DNA from: Eggerthella sp.
GTDB lineage: Bacteria > Actinomycetota > Coriobacteriia > Coriobacteriales > Eggerthellaceae
DNA: 64,000 nucleotides
Assembly (NCBI GenBank): GCA_030540085.1
Contig: JAUNWY010000001.1
Location: 89,480 to 153,479 of the forward strand
Direction of reading: 5' to 3'
How positions within the stretch are numbered: position 1 is the stretch's first letter; the number at the start of each line of letters is the position of its first letter. Of the stretch, positions 18,020 to 27,333 are shown piece after piece. The notes under the pieces were generated by a model. It had not been told where the DNA came from. It did no database searches and worked only from the letters and a program-made list of their open reading frames with translations. The translations under genes were made by a program, and so were the position numbers.

Positions 18020-19516
18020 ATGATGAAGCGAACCAAGATCATCTGCACCCTGGGTCCTGCCGTGGACTCCGAGTCAGCATTGAAAAATCTTGTGCTAGCA
18101 GGCATGGACGTTGCCCGCTGCAACTTCTCGCATGGCTCCCATGCCGAGCATAAAGCACGTATGGATCGCCTGAAAAAGGTCCGTCGCGAACTGGACGCAC
18201 CCTGCGCCCTCATGCTCGATACGAAAGGGCCTTCCATCCGCACCGGCAAGCTTGAGGGCAGCGAGTCTGTGCTGCTCCGCGCGGGCGACAACTTCTTCCT
18301 CACCGAAGATGACATTGCCGGCACTTCCCGCCGCGTGCACCAAACATTCAAAGGGCTTTATAAGTATGTTGAGCCTGGCACCATTATCCTTATCGACGAC
18401 GGTTTGATCGAACTCGCCGTCGATCGTGTCCTGGGATCCGACATCCAGTGCACCGTTCAGAACTCCGGCATGCTCGGCGAATGCAAACAGCTGAACCTGC
18501 CTGGCACCAACGTGCCCCTGCCCGTCATGACTGAGCAGGACAAGGAAGACCTCCTGTTCGGCATTCAACAGGGCGTCGATTTCGTAGCAGCATCGTTCGT
18601 AAGCTGCGGTGAAGACGTGCGCGCCATTCGCGCATTCCTCGCCGAGAACGGCGGCGAAAGCATTCGCATCGTGGCAAAAATCGAAAATGCGCACGCAGTA
18701 GACCACATCGAAGAAATCATCGAAGTCTCCGATGCCGTAATGGTGGCCCGCGGCGACTTGGGCGTAGAGGTTCCCTCCAACCAGGTTCCGCACCTTCAAA
18801 AGAAGATCATCAAAGCCTGCAACCGCGCTTACCGTCCAGTTATCACCGCCACGCAGATGCTCGATTCCATGATCCGCAACCCCCGCCCAACGCGCGCAGA
18901 GGTTGCCGACGTGGCAAACGCCATCTATGACGGCACCGATGCCGTTACCCTTTCCGGCGAAACCGCCATCGGCATGTACCCGGTTCCCGCAGTGCAAACC
19001 ATGGCGCGCATTGCCGAGGCAAGCGAATCGCACATCTACGACGAAGGCTCCATCCCTAACCGCAACGCGGAGCAGAAGAGCATTTCCGCTGTTGTGGGCT
19101 TGGCTGCCGTAACCGCCGCAGAAAACGTGGGCGCTTGTTGCATCGTCACCCCTACGATGACCGGCCGCACGGCCCGCATCGTTTCCAATTACCGTCCGAA
19201 GATGCCCATCTATGCGGTAACCACTTCGGAAGAATACCGTCGCTCCTTGCAGCTGAACTGGGGCGTTACGCCGCTTTTGGGCAAAGTCGTTGGCGATGCC
19301 TCGTACGTTCTTGAGCAGGCTCGTAGCGTCGTTGTAAAAAAGAACTTCGTGAACAAGGGCGATATCTGCGTATTCACCTTGGGAGACCGCACCACTTCTC
19401 CCCGCATCGGCCAAACGGGCGACGCTGTAAGCTTCGACCCAACCGCGCCTTCGCCGCGCCCCACCAACGTGATGCAAATCGTGCAAATCGGCGTTGATGC
19501 AGAGGGGGATAACTAA
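18020..19516 (+). CDS. pyk: pyruvate kinase
   Basis: Converts phosphoenolpyruvate and ADP to pyruvate and ATP. At 498 residues it has the usual A/B/C domain length without the extra C-terminal PEP-utiliser domain. Motifs: KIICTLGPAV at the start, LMLDTKGPSIRTG (metal and substrate site), KIENAHAVDHIEEI, MVARGDLGVEV, and TATQMLDSM with RPTRAEVADVANA. Two ATG codons are adjacent (18020 and 18023); the second would give the natural MKRTKI start. Its TAA overlaps the ATG of rhaB in the sequence TAATG, so translation is coupled and it belongs to the rhamnose operon. Confidence 0.95.
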   Translation: MMKRTKIICTLGPAVDSESALKNLVLAGMDVARCNFSHGSHAEHKARMDRLKKVRRELDAPCALMLDTKGPSIRTGKLEGSESVLLRAGDNFFLTEDDIAGTSRRVHQTFKGLYKYVEPGTIILIDDGLIELAVDRVLGSDIQCTVQNSGMLGECKQLNLPGTNVPLPVMTEQDKEDLLFGIQQGVDFVAASFVSCGEDVRAIRAFLAENGGESIRIVAKIENAHAVDHIEEIIEVSDAVMVARGDLGVEVPSNQVPHLQKKIIKACNRAYRPVITATQMLDSMIRNPRPTRAEVADVANAIYDGTDAVTLSGETAIGMYPVPAVQTMARIAEASESHIYDEGSIPNRNAEQKSISAVVGLAAVTAAENVGACCIVTPTMTGRTARIVSNYRPKMPIYAVTTSEEYRRSLQLNWGVTPLLGKVVGDASYVLEQARSVVVKKNFVNKGDICVFTLGDRTTSPRIGQTGDAVSFDPTAPSPRPTNVMQIVQIGVDAEGDN

Positions 19517-21006
19517 TGGAAATCAAAACCAACTGCTATGCCGCCGTCGATATCGGCGCTTCTTCCGGCCGCGTGGTAATCGGCGAGGTCACCCCGCAGG
19601 GCACCATCGAGCTTACCGAGATCCATCGCTTCGACAACATCCAGAAACGCTCCGGCGGTCACGACTGCTGGGACGTGGATATGCTGTTCCGCGAAACCGT
19701 TGCCGGCTTGGCGAAATGCAAAGAAGCAGGCTATGCGCCCAAAACCGTGGGTATCGACACCTGGGCGGTCGACTTCGTGCTGCTCGACGCCGAAGACAAC
19801 ATGCTCGGCGATGCGGTTGCCTACCGCGATGAGCGCACCAGCGGCATGTATGCCGTAGCAGATGCTATCGTTTCGCCCGATGAGGTATATCGCCACACAG
19901 GCATTCAGCGTCAGCCATTCAATACCATCTATCAGCTGCTGGCGCTCCAGCGTGAGCACCCCGAGCAGATCGAAAACGCTGAAACGTTTTTGATGATCCC
20001 CGACTACCTGGCTTTCCTGCTAACCGGCACCAAAGCCAACGAATACACCAACGCTTCCACCACGTGCCTGATGAACGCACGCACCCAGCAGTGGGACGAA
20101 ACCATCTTGGAGGCATTCGGCATTCCGCGCAGCATGTTCTGCGACGTGGTTATGCCCGGTACCGATCTGGGTGCCGTCACCGCCGAAATCGAAGAGAAGA
20201 TCGGCTACCCCACACATATCATCGCGCCCGCTACGCACGATACGGGCAGCGCCTACCTGGCTGTTCCCGCGCGCGATGCCGATGCGGTGTTCCTTTCTTC
20301 GGGCACCTGGAGCCTGCTGGGCGTCGAAAACGAAGGTCCCATCACCTCAGATGCCTCCCGTTTCCAGAATTTCACCAACGAAGGCGGCTTTGAGCTGCGC
20401 TTCCGCTTCCTGAAGAACATCATGGGTCTGTGGATGATCCAGTCTATCCGCCGCGAGCTGAATGGCGTTTCCTATGTAGAGGGCAAAGACACCCACCAGC
20501 AAGCCAATGAAGACGAGCTGCCTCCCTTTACGCACGAGGCGATCGAGTGGGGCTTCCCCGACCTCATTGCCCACGCAAAAGAGGCAGGCGACTTCGAAGC
20601 CCACGTGAACGTGAACGACGACCGCTTCCTGGCACCCGATTCCATGATCGACGAGATTCGCCGCGCCTGCTTCGAAACCGGGCAGGACGTGCCCCAAACC
20701 GTCGGCCAGCTTATGCGCTGCGTATATGTAAGCCTTTCCTCCTGCTATGCGGAATCCATTGCGGAAATGGCATCACTTACCGGACGCACCTACACTTCCA
20801 TCAACATCGTTGGAGGCGGCTGCCAAGACGCATATCTGAACGAACTCACCACGCGCGCGTGCGGCATTCCCGTGTTCGCCGGTCCAGTTGAGGGAACGAG
20901 CTTGGGCAACCTTGCCGTACAGATGATCGCCGACGGCGCATTCCCCGACCTCCAAAGCGTCCGCGATGCTATCGCAACGTCATTCGACGTGAAGCGCTTT
21001 GAATAA
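19516..21006 (+). CDS. rhaB: rhamnulokinase
   Basis: FGGY-family sugar kinase of 496 residues that phosphorylates L-rhamnulose to L-rhamnulose-1-phosphate with ATP. The N-terminal phosphate motif AVDIGASSGRVVIG, the substrate-region GIDTWAVDFVLLD and the ATP-domain motif INIVGGGCQDAYLNEL are visible. GAGGGGG lies just before the ATG, inside the end of pyk. Assignment to RhaB rather than another FGGY kinase rests on the following rhaA, rhaD and rhaM genes as well as on the sequence. Confidence 0.94.
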   Translation: MEIKTNCYAAVDIGASSGRVVIGEVTPQGTIELTEIHRFDNIQKRSGGHDCWDVDMLFRETVAGLAKCKEAGYAPKTVGIDTWAVDFVLLDAEDNMLGDAVAYRDERTSGMYAVADAIVSPDEVYRHTGIQRQPFNTIYQLLALQREHPEQIENAETFLMIPDYLAFLLTGTKANEYTNASTTCLMNARTQQWDETILEAFGIPRSMFCDVVMPGTDLGAVTAEIEEKIGYPTHIIAPATHDTGSAYLAVPARDADAVFLSSGTWSLLGVENEGPITSDASRFQNFTNEGGFELRFRFLKNIMGLWMIQSIRRELNGVSYVEGKDTHQQANEDELPPFTHEAIEWGFPDLIAHAKEAGDFEAHVNVNDDRFLAPDSMIDEIRRACFETGQDVPQTVGQLMRCVYVSLSSCYAESIAEMASLTGRTYTSINIVGGGCQDAYLNELTTRACGIPVFAGPVEGTSLGNLAVQMIADGAFPDLQSVRDAIATSFDVKRFE

Positions 21007-21043
21007 CAGTAACCAACCTTTTAGGTACAGATAAGGAGCATTC

Positions 21044-22306
21044 ATGACCACTATGTACGAATTGGCACGCGAAGCGTACGCCAAGCAGGGCATCGACACC
21101 GAGGCAGTGATCGAGACCCTGGCAAACAAGGCCATCTCCATGCACTGCTGGCAAGGCGACGACGTAGTCGGCTTCGACCAGGGCGACGATAATGCAGCTT
21201 CCGGTGGCATCATGACCACGGGCAACTACCCTGGCCGCGCTGCCACCCCCGAACAGCTCATGGCCGACTTCGAGAAGGCAGCAAGCCTGATCCCCGGCAA
21301 AAAGCGCATCAACCTGCACGCAAGCTATGCTATCTTCACCGAGGAAAACCCCTGGGTTGACCGCGACAAGCTTGAGTACAAGCACTTCGAGCCTTGGGTA
21401 ACCTGGGCAAAGAAGAACGGCTTCGGCATCGACTTCAATCCCACCCTGTTCAGCCACCCGCTGGTAAAGGAAGGCCTTACCGTTTCCAGCCCCGAAAAGG
21501 ACGTGCGTGATTTCTGGATCCGTCACTGCATCGCGTGCCGCCAGATCGCAGAGCGCATCGGCGAGGAAATGGACGATATGGTCCTGAACAACTTCTGGAT
21601 TCCCGACGGCCTGAAGGACTACGCCGCCGACGCTTATGGCCTGCGCGCACGCCTGAAGGATTCCCTCGATGAAATCTATTCCTTCGAAACCCCGCATGTT
21701 ATCGATGCGGTTGAGCAGAAGGTATTCGGCATCGGTGTTGAAGGCTTCACCACTGGCAACCAGGAGTTCTACGTATCCTACGCTGCCAAGAAGGGCGGCA
21801 ACCATGTAGTGCTCATCGATGCGGGTCACTTCAACCCCATGGAAAGCATTTCCGACAAGCTGCCCAGCCTGCTGCAGTTCTTCCCCTACGTGCCGCTGCA
21901 CGTTACCCGCTCCATGCATTGGGACTCCGACCACGTTGTCCTGTTCGAGGATTCCATCAAGGACATCGCTGCTGAGGTTGTTCGCTGCCCCGAGGGTATG
22001 GACAAGGTCCTTATCGGCATGGACTTCTTCGACGCCTCCATCAACCGCATCGGCGCTTGGGCTACCGGCATGCGTGCCATGGAAAAGTGCCTGCTGTTTG
22101 AGCTGCTGCAGCCATGGGATCGCCTGAAGGAGCTGCAGGATACCTACCAGTTCTCCGAGAAGATGATCGTTACCGAGCAGTTCAAGACCATGCCTTGGAC
22201 CGCGGTTTGGGACGAGTACTGCGCACGTCAGGGCGTAGTTGCCGAAGACCAGCTGTGGGACGAGGTTAAGGCTTACGAAGACGAGGTGCTCTCCAAGCGC
22301 CAGTAA
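21044..22306 (+). CDS. rhaA: L-rhamnose isomerase
   Basis: A 420-residue metal-dependent isomerase that converts L-rhamnose to L-rhamnulose. The RhaA hallmark SMHCWQGDDVVGFDQ lies near residue 28 and INLHASYAIF near 87. Metal and substrate residues follow in VLIDAGHFNP and ITRSMHWDSDH-like blocks in the TIM barrel (here HVTRSMHWDSDHVV). AAGGAG lies ten bases before the ATG, and 37 bases separate it from rhaB. Confidence 0.96.
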   Translation: MTTMYELAREAYAKQGIDTEAVIETLANKAISMHCWQGDDVVGFDQGDDNAASGGIMTTGNYPGRAATPEQLMADFEKAASLIPGKKRINLHASYAIFTEENPWVDRDKLEYKHFEPWVTWAKKNGFGIDFNPTLFSHPLVKEGLTVSSPEKDVRDFWIRHCIACRQIAERIGEEMDDMVLNNFWIPDGLKDYAADAYGLRARLKDSLDEIYSFETPHVIDAVEQKVFGIGVEGFTTGNQEFYVSYAAKKGGNHVVLIDAGHFNPMESISDKLPSLLQFFPYVPLHVTRSMHWDSDHVVLFEDSIKDIAAEVVRCPEGMDKVLIGMDFFDASINRIGAWATGMRAMEKCLLFELLQPWDRLKELQDTYQFSEKMIVTEQFKTMPWTAVWDEYCARQGVVAEDQLWDEVKAYEDEVLSKRQ

Positions 22307-22323
22307 GCCCCTGCGCATTTTTC

Positions 22324-22352
22324 AGCGCCCCTCTTCCCGAGGGGCGCTTTCT
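22324..22352 (+). terminator. intercistronic hairpin between rhaA and rhaD
   Basis: AGCGCCCCTC, loop TTCCC, GAGGGGCGCT, then TTCT. The short T-run suggests partial termination or an RNA-processing/stability element inside the operon. Confidence 0.7.
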
Positions 22353-22586
22353 GCGCCCAGAAGTCATGGCCGGGAACACCCGGCGCCGAGGGAGCCATGG
22401 CAGAGGGCGCATCGGGTACCGGAAGGCCCTCGCCGGGGCATCCGGCGCCGAAAAGCTCCATGCCGAAAACATCTGGCGCCGAGTTTCAACTCCGCAAACA
22501 TGCGCCGAATGCGCTTCGAAAAGGCCACTTGCCCGAGCGGCTTTTCCGAAACCGATCATTCGGTACTTCAGAACGAAAGGACAATG
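22353..22586. repeat. degenerate repeat between rhaA and rhaD
   Basis: The 234-base gap holds recurrent CAT(C)CGGCGCCGA and CCATGCCGA blocks (about 22365-22395, 22438-22462 and 22458-22490). They look like a decayed repeat of about 45 bp. There is no gene of its own. Confidence 0.45.
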
Positions 22587-23492
22587 ATGGATATTATCGA
22601 CAGTGCTATGGATACGCTTAAAAGCGGCGTTTCCGCAGCTCGCGGCGCAGTTTCTGGCGTTGCCGTCGAGCAGCTGGCCTTCGTGCGCGGCTTCTGCCGT
22701 CTGTGCGACGACGGTTGGCAGCAGGGCTGGCACGAGCGCAATGGCGGCAACCTTACCTACCGCATGAAGGAAGAGGAAGTAGAGCAGGCTCGCCCCTTCT
22801 TCAACGAAACTCCCGGCGAGTGGGTGAACATGGGTGTACAGGCAGATAGCCTGCGCGGCGCGTTCTTCCTTACCACCGGCTCTGGCCGCTATATGCGCAA
22901 CGTCATGAGCGACCCTTCCCACAACATCGGCATCGTCGAAATCAATGACGCCGGCGATTCCTGGCGCATCGTATGGGGCCTGACCGATGGCGGTAAGCCC
23001 ACTTCCGAGTTCCCCACGCATTTCATGAACCATGCCGTGCGCATGGAGGCAACCAACAACGAATGCCGCGTAATTTACCACGCCCATCCCATCAACGTTA
23101 TTGCCATGACGTTCGTATGCCCGCTTGATGCACGCTACTTCACGCGTGCCCTGTGGAAGGCAATGACTGAATGCATCGTGGTATTTCCCTCTGGCGTTGG
23201 CGTTGTACCCTGGATGGTTCCCGGCGGCGCTGAGATTGCGAAGGCAACCTCCGAGCTTATGAAGAAGTACGAGGCTGCCGTTTGGGCCCAGCACGGCCTG
23301 TTCGTTTCCGGCCCCGACTTCGACACCACCTTCGGTTTGATGCACACCATCGAAAAGGCTGCCGATGTATATCGCCGCGCTCGCCAGATGAATGGTGGCT
23401 CCGACGAATTCCTGAACACCATTTCCGACGAGGGCCTGCGCCAGATCGGCATCGATTTCGGCCTCACCGTCAATGATGAGTTCCTGGACTAA
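22587..23492 (+). CDS. rhaD: rhamnulose-1-phosphate aldolase
   Basis: A class II (zinc) aldolase of about 301 residues that splits L-rhamnulose-1-phosphate into dihydroxyacetone phosphate and L-lactaldehyde. The motif WHERNGGNLTYR lies near residue 40, the zinc-binding pair YHAHP near 153 and a third His in VWAQHGLF near 225. ATG codons occur at 22584 and 22587. AAAGGA at 22576-22581 is better spaced to the second, giving MDIIDSAMD. The frame extends further upstream but without a ribosome site. Confidence 0.95.
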   Translation: MDIIDSAMDTLKSGVSAARGAVSGVAVEQLAFVRGFCRLCDDGWQQGWHERNGGNLTYRMKEEEVEQARPFFNETPGEWVNMGVQADSLRGAFFLTTGSGRYMRNVMSDPSHNIGIVEINDAGDSWRIVWGLTDGGKPTSEFPTHFMNHAVRMEATNNECRVIYHAHPINVIAMTFVCPLDARYFTRALWKAMTECIVVFPSGVGVVPWMVPGGAEIAKATSELMKKYEAAVWAQHGLFVSGPDFDTTFGLMHTIEKAADVYRRARQMNGGSDEFLNTISDEGLRQIGIDFGLTVNDEFLD

Positions 23493-23504
23493 GGCGGCAC
23501 TTCG

Positions 23505-23846
23505 ATGACTATCCGCAAAACTGCCGATGGGCGCACCATCTCAGGCTTCAAGATGAAGCTCTATCCGGGCTTTGCCGAAGAGTACGAGAAGCGTCACAAC
23601 GAATTGTGGCCCGAAATGGCCGACATGCTCCACGAATACGGTGGGCACAACTACTCCATTTTCATCGACGAGGAAACCAACATCCTCTTCGGATATATCG
23701 AGCTTGACGACCCCGAACGCTATGCCGAGTCCGCCAAGACCGATATTTGCAAGAAATGGTGGGATTTCATGGCAAGCGTCATGGAAACGAATGCGGACAA
23801 TTCGCCCGTTTCCGTAGACCTGCCTTGCGCATTCCACCTCGACTAG
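23505..23846 (+). CDS. rhaM: L-rhamnose mutarotase
   Basis: A 113-residue enzyme of the dimeric ferredoxin-like fold that interconverts alpha and beta L-rhamnose, so that the isomerase receives its preferred anomer. The family core KLYPGFAEEYEKRHNELWPEM carries the catalytic His at about residue 32. Downstream are GYIELDD and KWWDFMASVM. It starts 12 bases after rhaD, within the same operon. Confidence 0.94.
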   Translation: MTIRKTADGRTISGFKMKLYPGFAEEYEKRHNELWPEMADMLHEYGGHNYSIFIDEETNILFGYIELDDPERYAESAKTDICKKWWDFMASVMETNADNSPVSVDLPCAFHLD

Positions 23847-23858
23847 AAAGGTAAAGCA

Positions 23859-25226
23859 TTGGCGCTTTCCCAAGAACGCAAGGGAACCATGGCGGTTTCC
23901 CTGACCAACTTCCTTGACTCTGGCTGCATCGTAGCCAGCAGCCTTGCCCTTACTGCTTGGGCCGCTGCATTCAACTTCGGCTCCGCCTGGACCGCAATCC
24001 TGGGCGCTATCGGCGCAAACGCCTTCGGCGCTGCGGTTGGCGCACTGATCGGCGGCTTCCTGACCGACAAGTTCGGCCGTACCACTATTTATAAGTACAA
24101 TCTGCTGGTTTACGCTGCCGGCGTGTTCATCGCCATGGTTGCCGTGAACCTGCCCATGGTCGTAGTAGGCGTTGTGCTCTCTGGCCTTTCCGTAGGCGCT
24201 GGCGTTCCCGCTTCCTGGAGCTATATCTCCGAGACGTCTACCTCCACGAAGCGCGCTTCCAACATCGGCATCAGCCAGTTCGCATGGAGCTGCGGTCCTG
24301 CCATCATCTTCATCCTTTCGCTGGTTATGAGCTTCATCATCCCCGGCTTCGAGTCCGATGGCACCACCCTGCTCCCCGCAGGCACCTATGGCCCGTTTGA
24401 CGGCATGCTGGCAACCCGCCTGCTGTTCCTGGTTCTGTTCATCGTTGCCCTTATCGCTTGGAATCTTCAGCGTCAGCTGCAGGAATCTGCCGACTGGGCT
24501 GAAAAGAACGCTTCTGCCACCGAGAAGCAGTCCTTCGGCAAGATGATGGCAACCGCTCTGAAGAACCCCGTGAACGTGAAGACCATCATCTTCCTGGTTG
24601 CCGTGTACCTGACCTGGAACCTGGCTGCAGGTACCAACGGTCAGTTCATGCCGTATCTCTACGCTGCTGCCGGCAATATCGATGCAACCGGCCAGAGCCT
24701 CCTGGGCGTAGTTCAGTGGGTACTGGTTGCGGTCTGCTCGCTGGCAATCTTCAGCCGCTTCGGCGACGTTATCTCTCACCGCGTACTGTTCGGCGCCTCT
24801 GCGCTGCTGGCGCTGCTGTCCTGGATTGCTATTGCCGTATTCGGCCTTGCCATCCAGAGCGGTGACACCGAATCCATGGGTTGGGTTCTTTGGGTATACG
24901 TAATCCTGTGGGGTATTTCCGCTGGTTTCTCCGCCCAGTGCTTCTACGCTCTGTGGGGCACCGAGCTGTTCCCCACGCAGTACCGCGGCGGCGCACAGGG
25001 CATCATGTTCTTCTTGGTTCGTGGTGCTTTGGGCATTTGGTCGCTCGTAGGCGTTGGCGCCATCATGGGCGACATCTCCACGAATCCTGCCGGCTTCTTC
25101 CCCGCAGCTGTTATCATGTGCGTCGTTCTTCTTATTTCCCTGGTTGTGGGCGTTATCTGGTGCCCCAAGACCCAGGGCAAGACGCTCGACCAGATCACCG
25201 AAGAGCGCTACGGCAAGATCGAGTAG
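23859..25226 (+). CDS. MFS sugar transporter, probably L-rhamnose uptake
   Basis: A 455-residue carrier with about twelve membrane segments. The sugar-porter style motif GGFLTDKFGRTTIYK lies after helix 2 (about residues 66-80), and ELFPTQYRGGAQG in the C-terminal half resembles the PETKG/RG-type loop of sugar porters. The start is TTG at 23859 with AAAGG seven bases before it. It lies 12 bases after rhaM as the last gene of the rhamnose operon, so L-rhamnose import is the natural inference. It is not of the RhaT (DMT) type. Confidence 0.88.
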   Translation: MALSQERKGTMAVSLTNFLDSGCIVASSLALTAWAAAFNFGSAWTAILGAIGANAFGAAVGALIGGFLTDKFGRTTIYKYNLLVYAAGVFIAMVAVNLPMVVVGVVLSGLSVGAGVPASWSYISETSTSTKRASNIGISQFAWSCGPAIIFILSLVMSFIIPGFESDGTTLLPAGTYGPFDGMLATRLLFLVLFIVALIAWNLQRQLQESADWAEKNASATEKQSFGKMMATALKNPVNVKTIIFLVAVYLTWNLAAGTNGQFMPYLYAAAGNIDATGQSLLGVVQWVLVAVCSLAIFSRFGDVISHRVLFGASALLALLSWIAIAVFGLAIQSGDTESMGWVLWVYVILWGISAGFSAQCFYALWGTELFPTQYRGGAQGIMFFLVRGALGIWSLVGVGAIMGDISTNPAGFFPAAVIMCVVLLISLVVGVIWCPKTQGKTLDQITEERYGKIE

Positions 25227-25441
25227 TTCTTCCATGATCGCGCCGGCGGTCTTCCGCTAAACGATCAGGCAGGCGGCCTTCCGCCAAACGATCACGCCGC
25301 CAAAAGGGAGTGGCCCTCGACCGACTTTTCGCCGAGGCGCCTCGAAACTGGTCCCTTGGCCCCTTTCTGCTGACTTCTTGCTGCAATGAGCCGCAAGAAG
25401 TCAGCCTGGCGTCGCCTGACGCCACAAATTGCATAGCATAT

Positions 25442-25469
25442 GAAGAAAGCGCCCTCGGGCGCTTTCTTC
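25442..25469. terminator. bidirectional terminator
   Basis: GAAGAAAGCGCCC, two bases, GGGCGCTTTCTTC: a perfect palindrome with A/T-rich flanks, between convergent units. Confidence 0.85.
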
Positions 25470-25586
25470 ATATCGAGGGAGGCTGACGCAGAGCATGGGC
25501 AGTCTGCATACACATGCCCTCTTCCCGCACGGCACGGGCCCTTATTCTGCCCACTGGAGCGAAGAGGCCCACGCAGCGCCGAGCGC

Positions 25587-25880
25587 TGGCAAGATTCGCG
25601 CACCATGTATGATTCCGGGCCCCTCGACACGAAAACGCCCCGGCAAGATTCGCGCCCTATGCATGATTCCGAGGCCCTCGACGCAAAAATGCCGCCTCCC
25701 TGGCAACGTTCGCGCGCTATGTATCCGAAATCGCCCGATTGCATCCCGAAACAGATACATGGGACGAAGATCTTGCCATCCTCAGCTCGAAAAGAATGCA
25801 TTTCGCGCGAACGTTGCCAGGGAGGCGCCTCTTTTCGCGCAATCGGCGAAAAGAGGATGCATAGCACGCGAATATTGCCA
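25587..25880 (+). repeat. five-core palindromic element, copy A
   Basis: Forward cores TGGCAAGATTCGCGC (or variants) begin at 25587, 25641 and 25701. Reverse cores end at 25778, 25819 and 25880. The canonical 240-bp part is 25641-25880: forward step 60, centre 25701-25778 (78 bp), reverse steps 41 and 61. The core at 25587 is an extra unit 54 bp upstream. A perfect hairpin CCTCTTTTCGC / GCGAAAAGAGG lies between the last two reverse cores. Confidence 0.9.
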
Positions 25881-26101
25881 CATCAGCCAAAACAACCTTA
25901 TGGACACGACGAAGCAATGGGCAGACGTAGCACCAGCCTAAAGGAAGGTCCTGGAGCAACAGCCAAATCGCCCAACACCAAGGCGATACCCACGAGACCA
26001 TCGTTCTTGGCACCCCGAAGCAGCGCTCAAATCAACCTGCCACCAAAACGGTTCCCGCAAGGACGTCGATCCTCGCAACCCGAAACAGAAAACAAGGCGA
26101 C

Positions 26102-27055
26102 TCAGCACCAAGGGTCTCTAGAGAAAAGCTGCTTGCGCAAGCTCATTCGACGCTCATCGATGTCGGCATAGGCGATCCTGATGCGCTTTCCCATAAGGCT
26201 TGCTGCGGAATGAGCAATGGCATCGAACTTGCCGTGGTCGGCGACATGCGCTCGAGTAACAGCGAGGGTCTCAACCCCCGCTGCTTTGAGATTGTTGATG
26301 CGTGACGCGTCCCGCTCTACGGCAAGTTCGTTCACATGGAACTCACGGCTATTGTATTCGATGGCAACGTTCTGTTCGGACCAATATAAATCGCAATGGT
26401 ATTCGCGATATGTGGTTCGCTTGCCATATTTTGCGTGAATGGGCACCTTAGCATTCATCTCCGGCACACCCAGCCCGTAACCACCGTAGCGAGCGGGCAA
26501 GCCCAGCAAGAGCGCCAAACATGTTTCCATCGGCGATGCCGAACCGTCGCGTACATAACGCACGGCTGCTTTTGCTTTCTGAGGAACTTTACCGTGCATT
26601 TTTCCTATGAAGCGATCGATAGCCTCCGTGCTCGAAAGGGGTTGAGCGGGTCGAAATCCAATGGGGCTTGCAGGGTCTATTCGATAAGTTCCGCATAGCT
26701 CAAATCCTAATTTGATTAGGTCAATGATGCTGCACGACCGCGCAAGCTGCACAAAACAGAATTCAGGATTGCTTAAATAAACCCCGCTTTCAAAGGAAAG
26801 GAAGCAAGGTGCCCTATCGGGAAGTTTCCAAATATTGTTGTGAAACTGCTTGGATTGGCTCCTTGTTTTTCCCGATAAGACGACGACCTCCAACGGACGA
26901 GGCAGCGCTGCAAGGGGCGAACTCTCTCCGAACGATTTCGGTAACGCTGGAACATCTTTGGGAGACGGCATAGCCCGCGTAGCCCGAATACCTTCAAAAT
27001 CCTCGAGTGAGCGAAGCAACCTGATTGCACTTGAATGTCCGATGAAAAGCACCAT
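26102..27055 (-). CDS. hypothetical protein with a PD-(D/E)XK/Vsr-like nuclease fold
   Basis: A 317-residue protein that I recognise only by fold. The C-terminal third reads CDLYWSEQNVAIEYNSREFH, then RDASRINNLKAAGV and TLAVTRAHV. The D-x(9-10)-E-Y-N pattern with a following Arg/Asn-rich helix and a late beta strand fits DUF559/Vsr-type endonuclease domains, also seen in AbiEi-like proteins. The N-terminal part (about 1-200) has no clear domain. Base composition is lower in GC than the neighbours, and it sits alone between two repeat elements, which suggests transfer. No ribosome site is visible before the ATG. The function (defence, repair or relic) is not established. Confidence 0.65.
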   Translation of the reverse strand: MVLFIGHSSAIRLLRSLEDFEGIRATRAMPSPKDVPALPKSFGESSPLAALPRPLEVVVLSGKTRSQSKQFHNNIWKLPDRAPCFLSFESGVYLSNPEFCFVQLARSCSIIDLIKLGFELCGTYRIDPASPIGFRPAQPLSSTEAIDRFIGKMHGKVPQKAKAAVRYVRDGSASPMETCLALLLGLPARYGGYGLGVPEMNAKVPIHAKYGKRTTYREYHCDLYWSEQNVAIEYNSREFHVNELAVERDASRINNLKAAGVETLAVTRAHVADHGKFDAIAHSAASLMGKRIRIAYADIDERRMSLRKQLFSRDPWC

Positions 27056-27333
27056 GGGGGAATCTTATCGATCGAACCTTAAATAGATGCGAAAGCAGTC
27101 GCAAAAAGTAATGGAATCGGGGAAACGCCGAGCGCACTCGACGTCAACCTTTAAACCACCCCTGCCCCCTGAACAACGAGAGGCATGACGGTTCGCTTTC
27201 CTATTTACGGCAGCAATTTCAAAGGGGCGGTTTGGATACCCCCCCCCGCAACAACCCGAACTTATAGCGCCGAACAAGCCATCTGGAAAGGAGCTTATCC
27301 AAAGGCGAACCCAACGCCAACCAGCGTTTCGCA

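Larger units (their letters stand above)
25227..26101. other. gene-free region between the rhamnose operon and the nuclease-like gene
   Basis: It holds a 27-bp direct duplication (GGCGGYCTTCCGCYAAACGA at about 25240 and 25268), a perfect palindromic terminator (25442-25469) and copy A of the 240-bp five-core element. The open frames here are repeat-derived and lack ribosome sites. Confidence 0.6.

Noticed and set aside
18095-19486. A 463-residue minus-strand frame opposite pyk
   Set aside because: Antisense shadow; pyk has all catalytic motifs.
20969-22318. A 449-residue minus-strand frame opposite rhaA
   Set aside because: Antisense shadow caused by codon bias. rhaA on the plus strand has full family motifs and a ribosome site.
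23541-25235. A 564-residue minus-strand frame opposite rhaM and the MFS gene
   Set aside because: Antisense shadow over two well-supported genes.
25542-25760. Peptide family IMHGARILP encoded in the repeat elements
   Set aside because: The same peptide appears in frames at several copies only because the DNA core is repeated. Frames break between units, start codons lack ribosome sites, and 41- and 61-bp steps do not keep a frame.
25440-26171. A 243-residue frame starting at the palindromic terminator
   Set aside because: Begins inside a terminator hairpin and continues through element copy A; no ribosome site.
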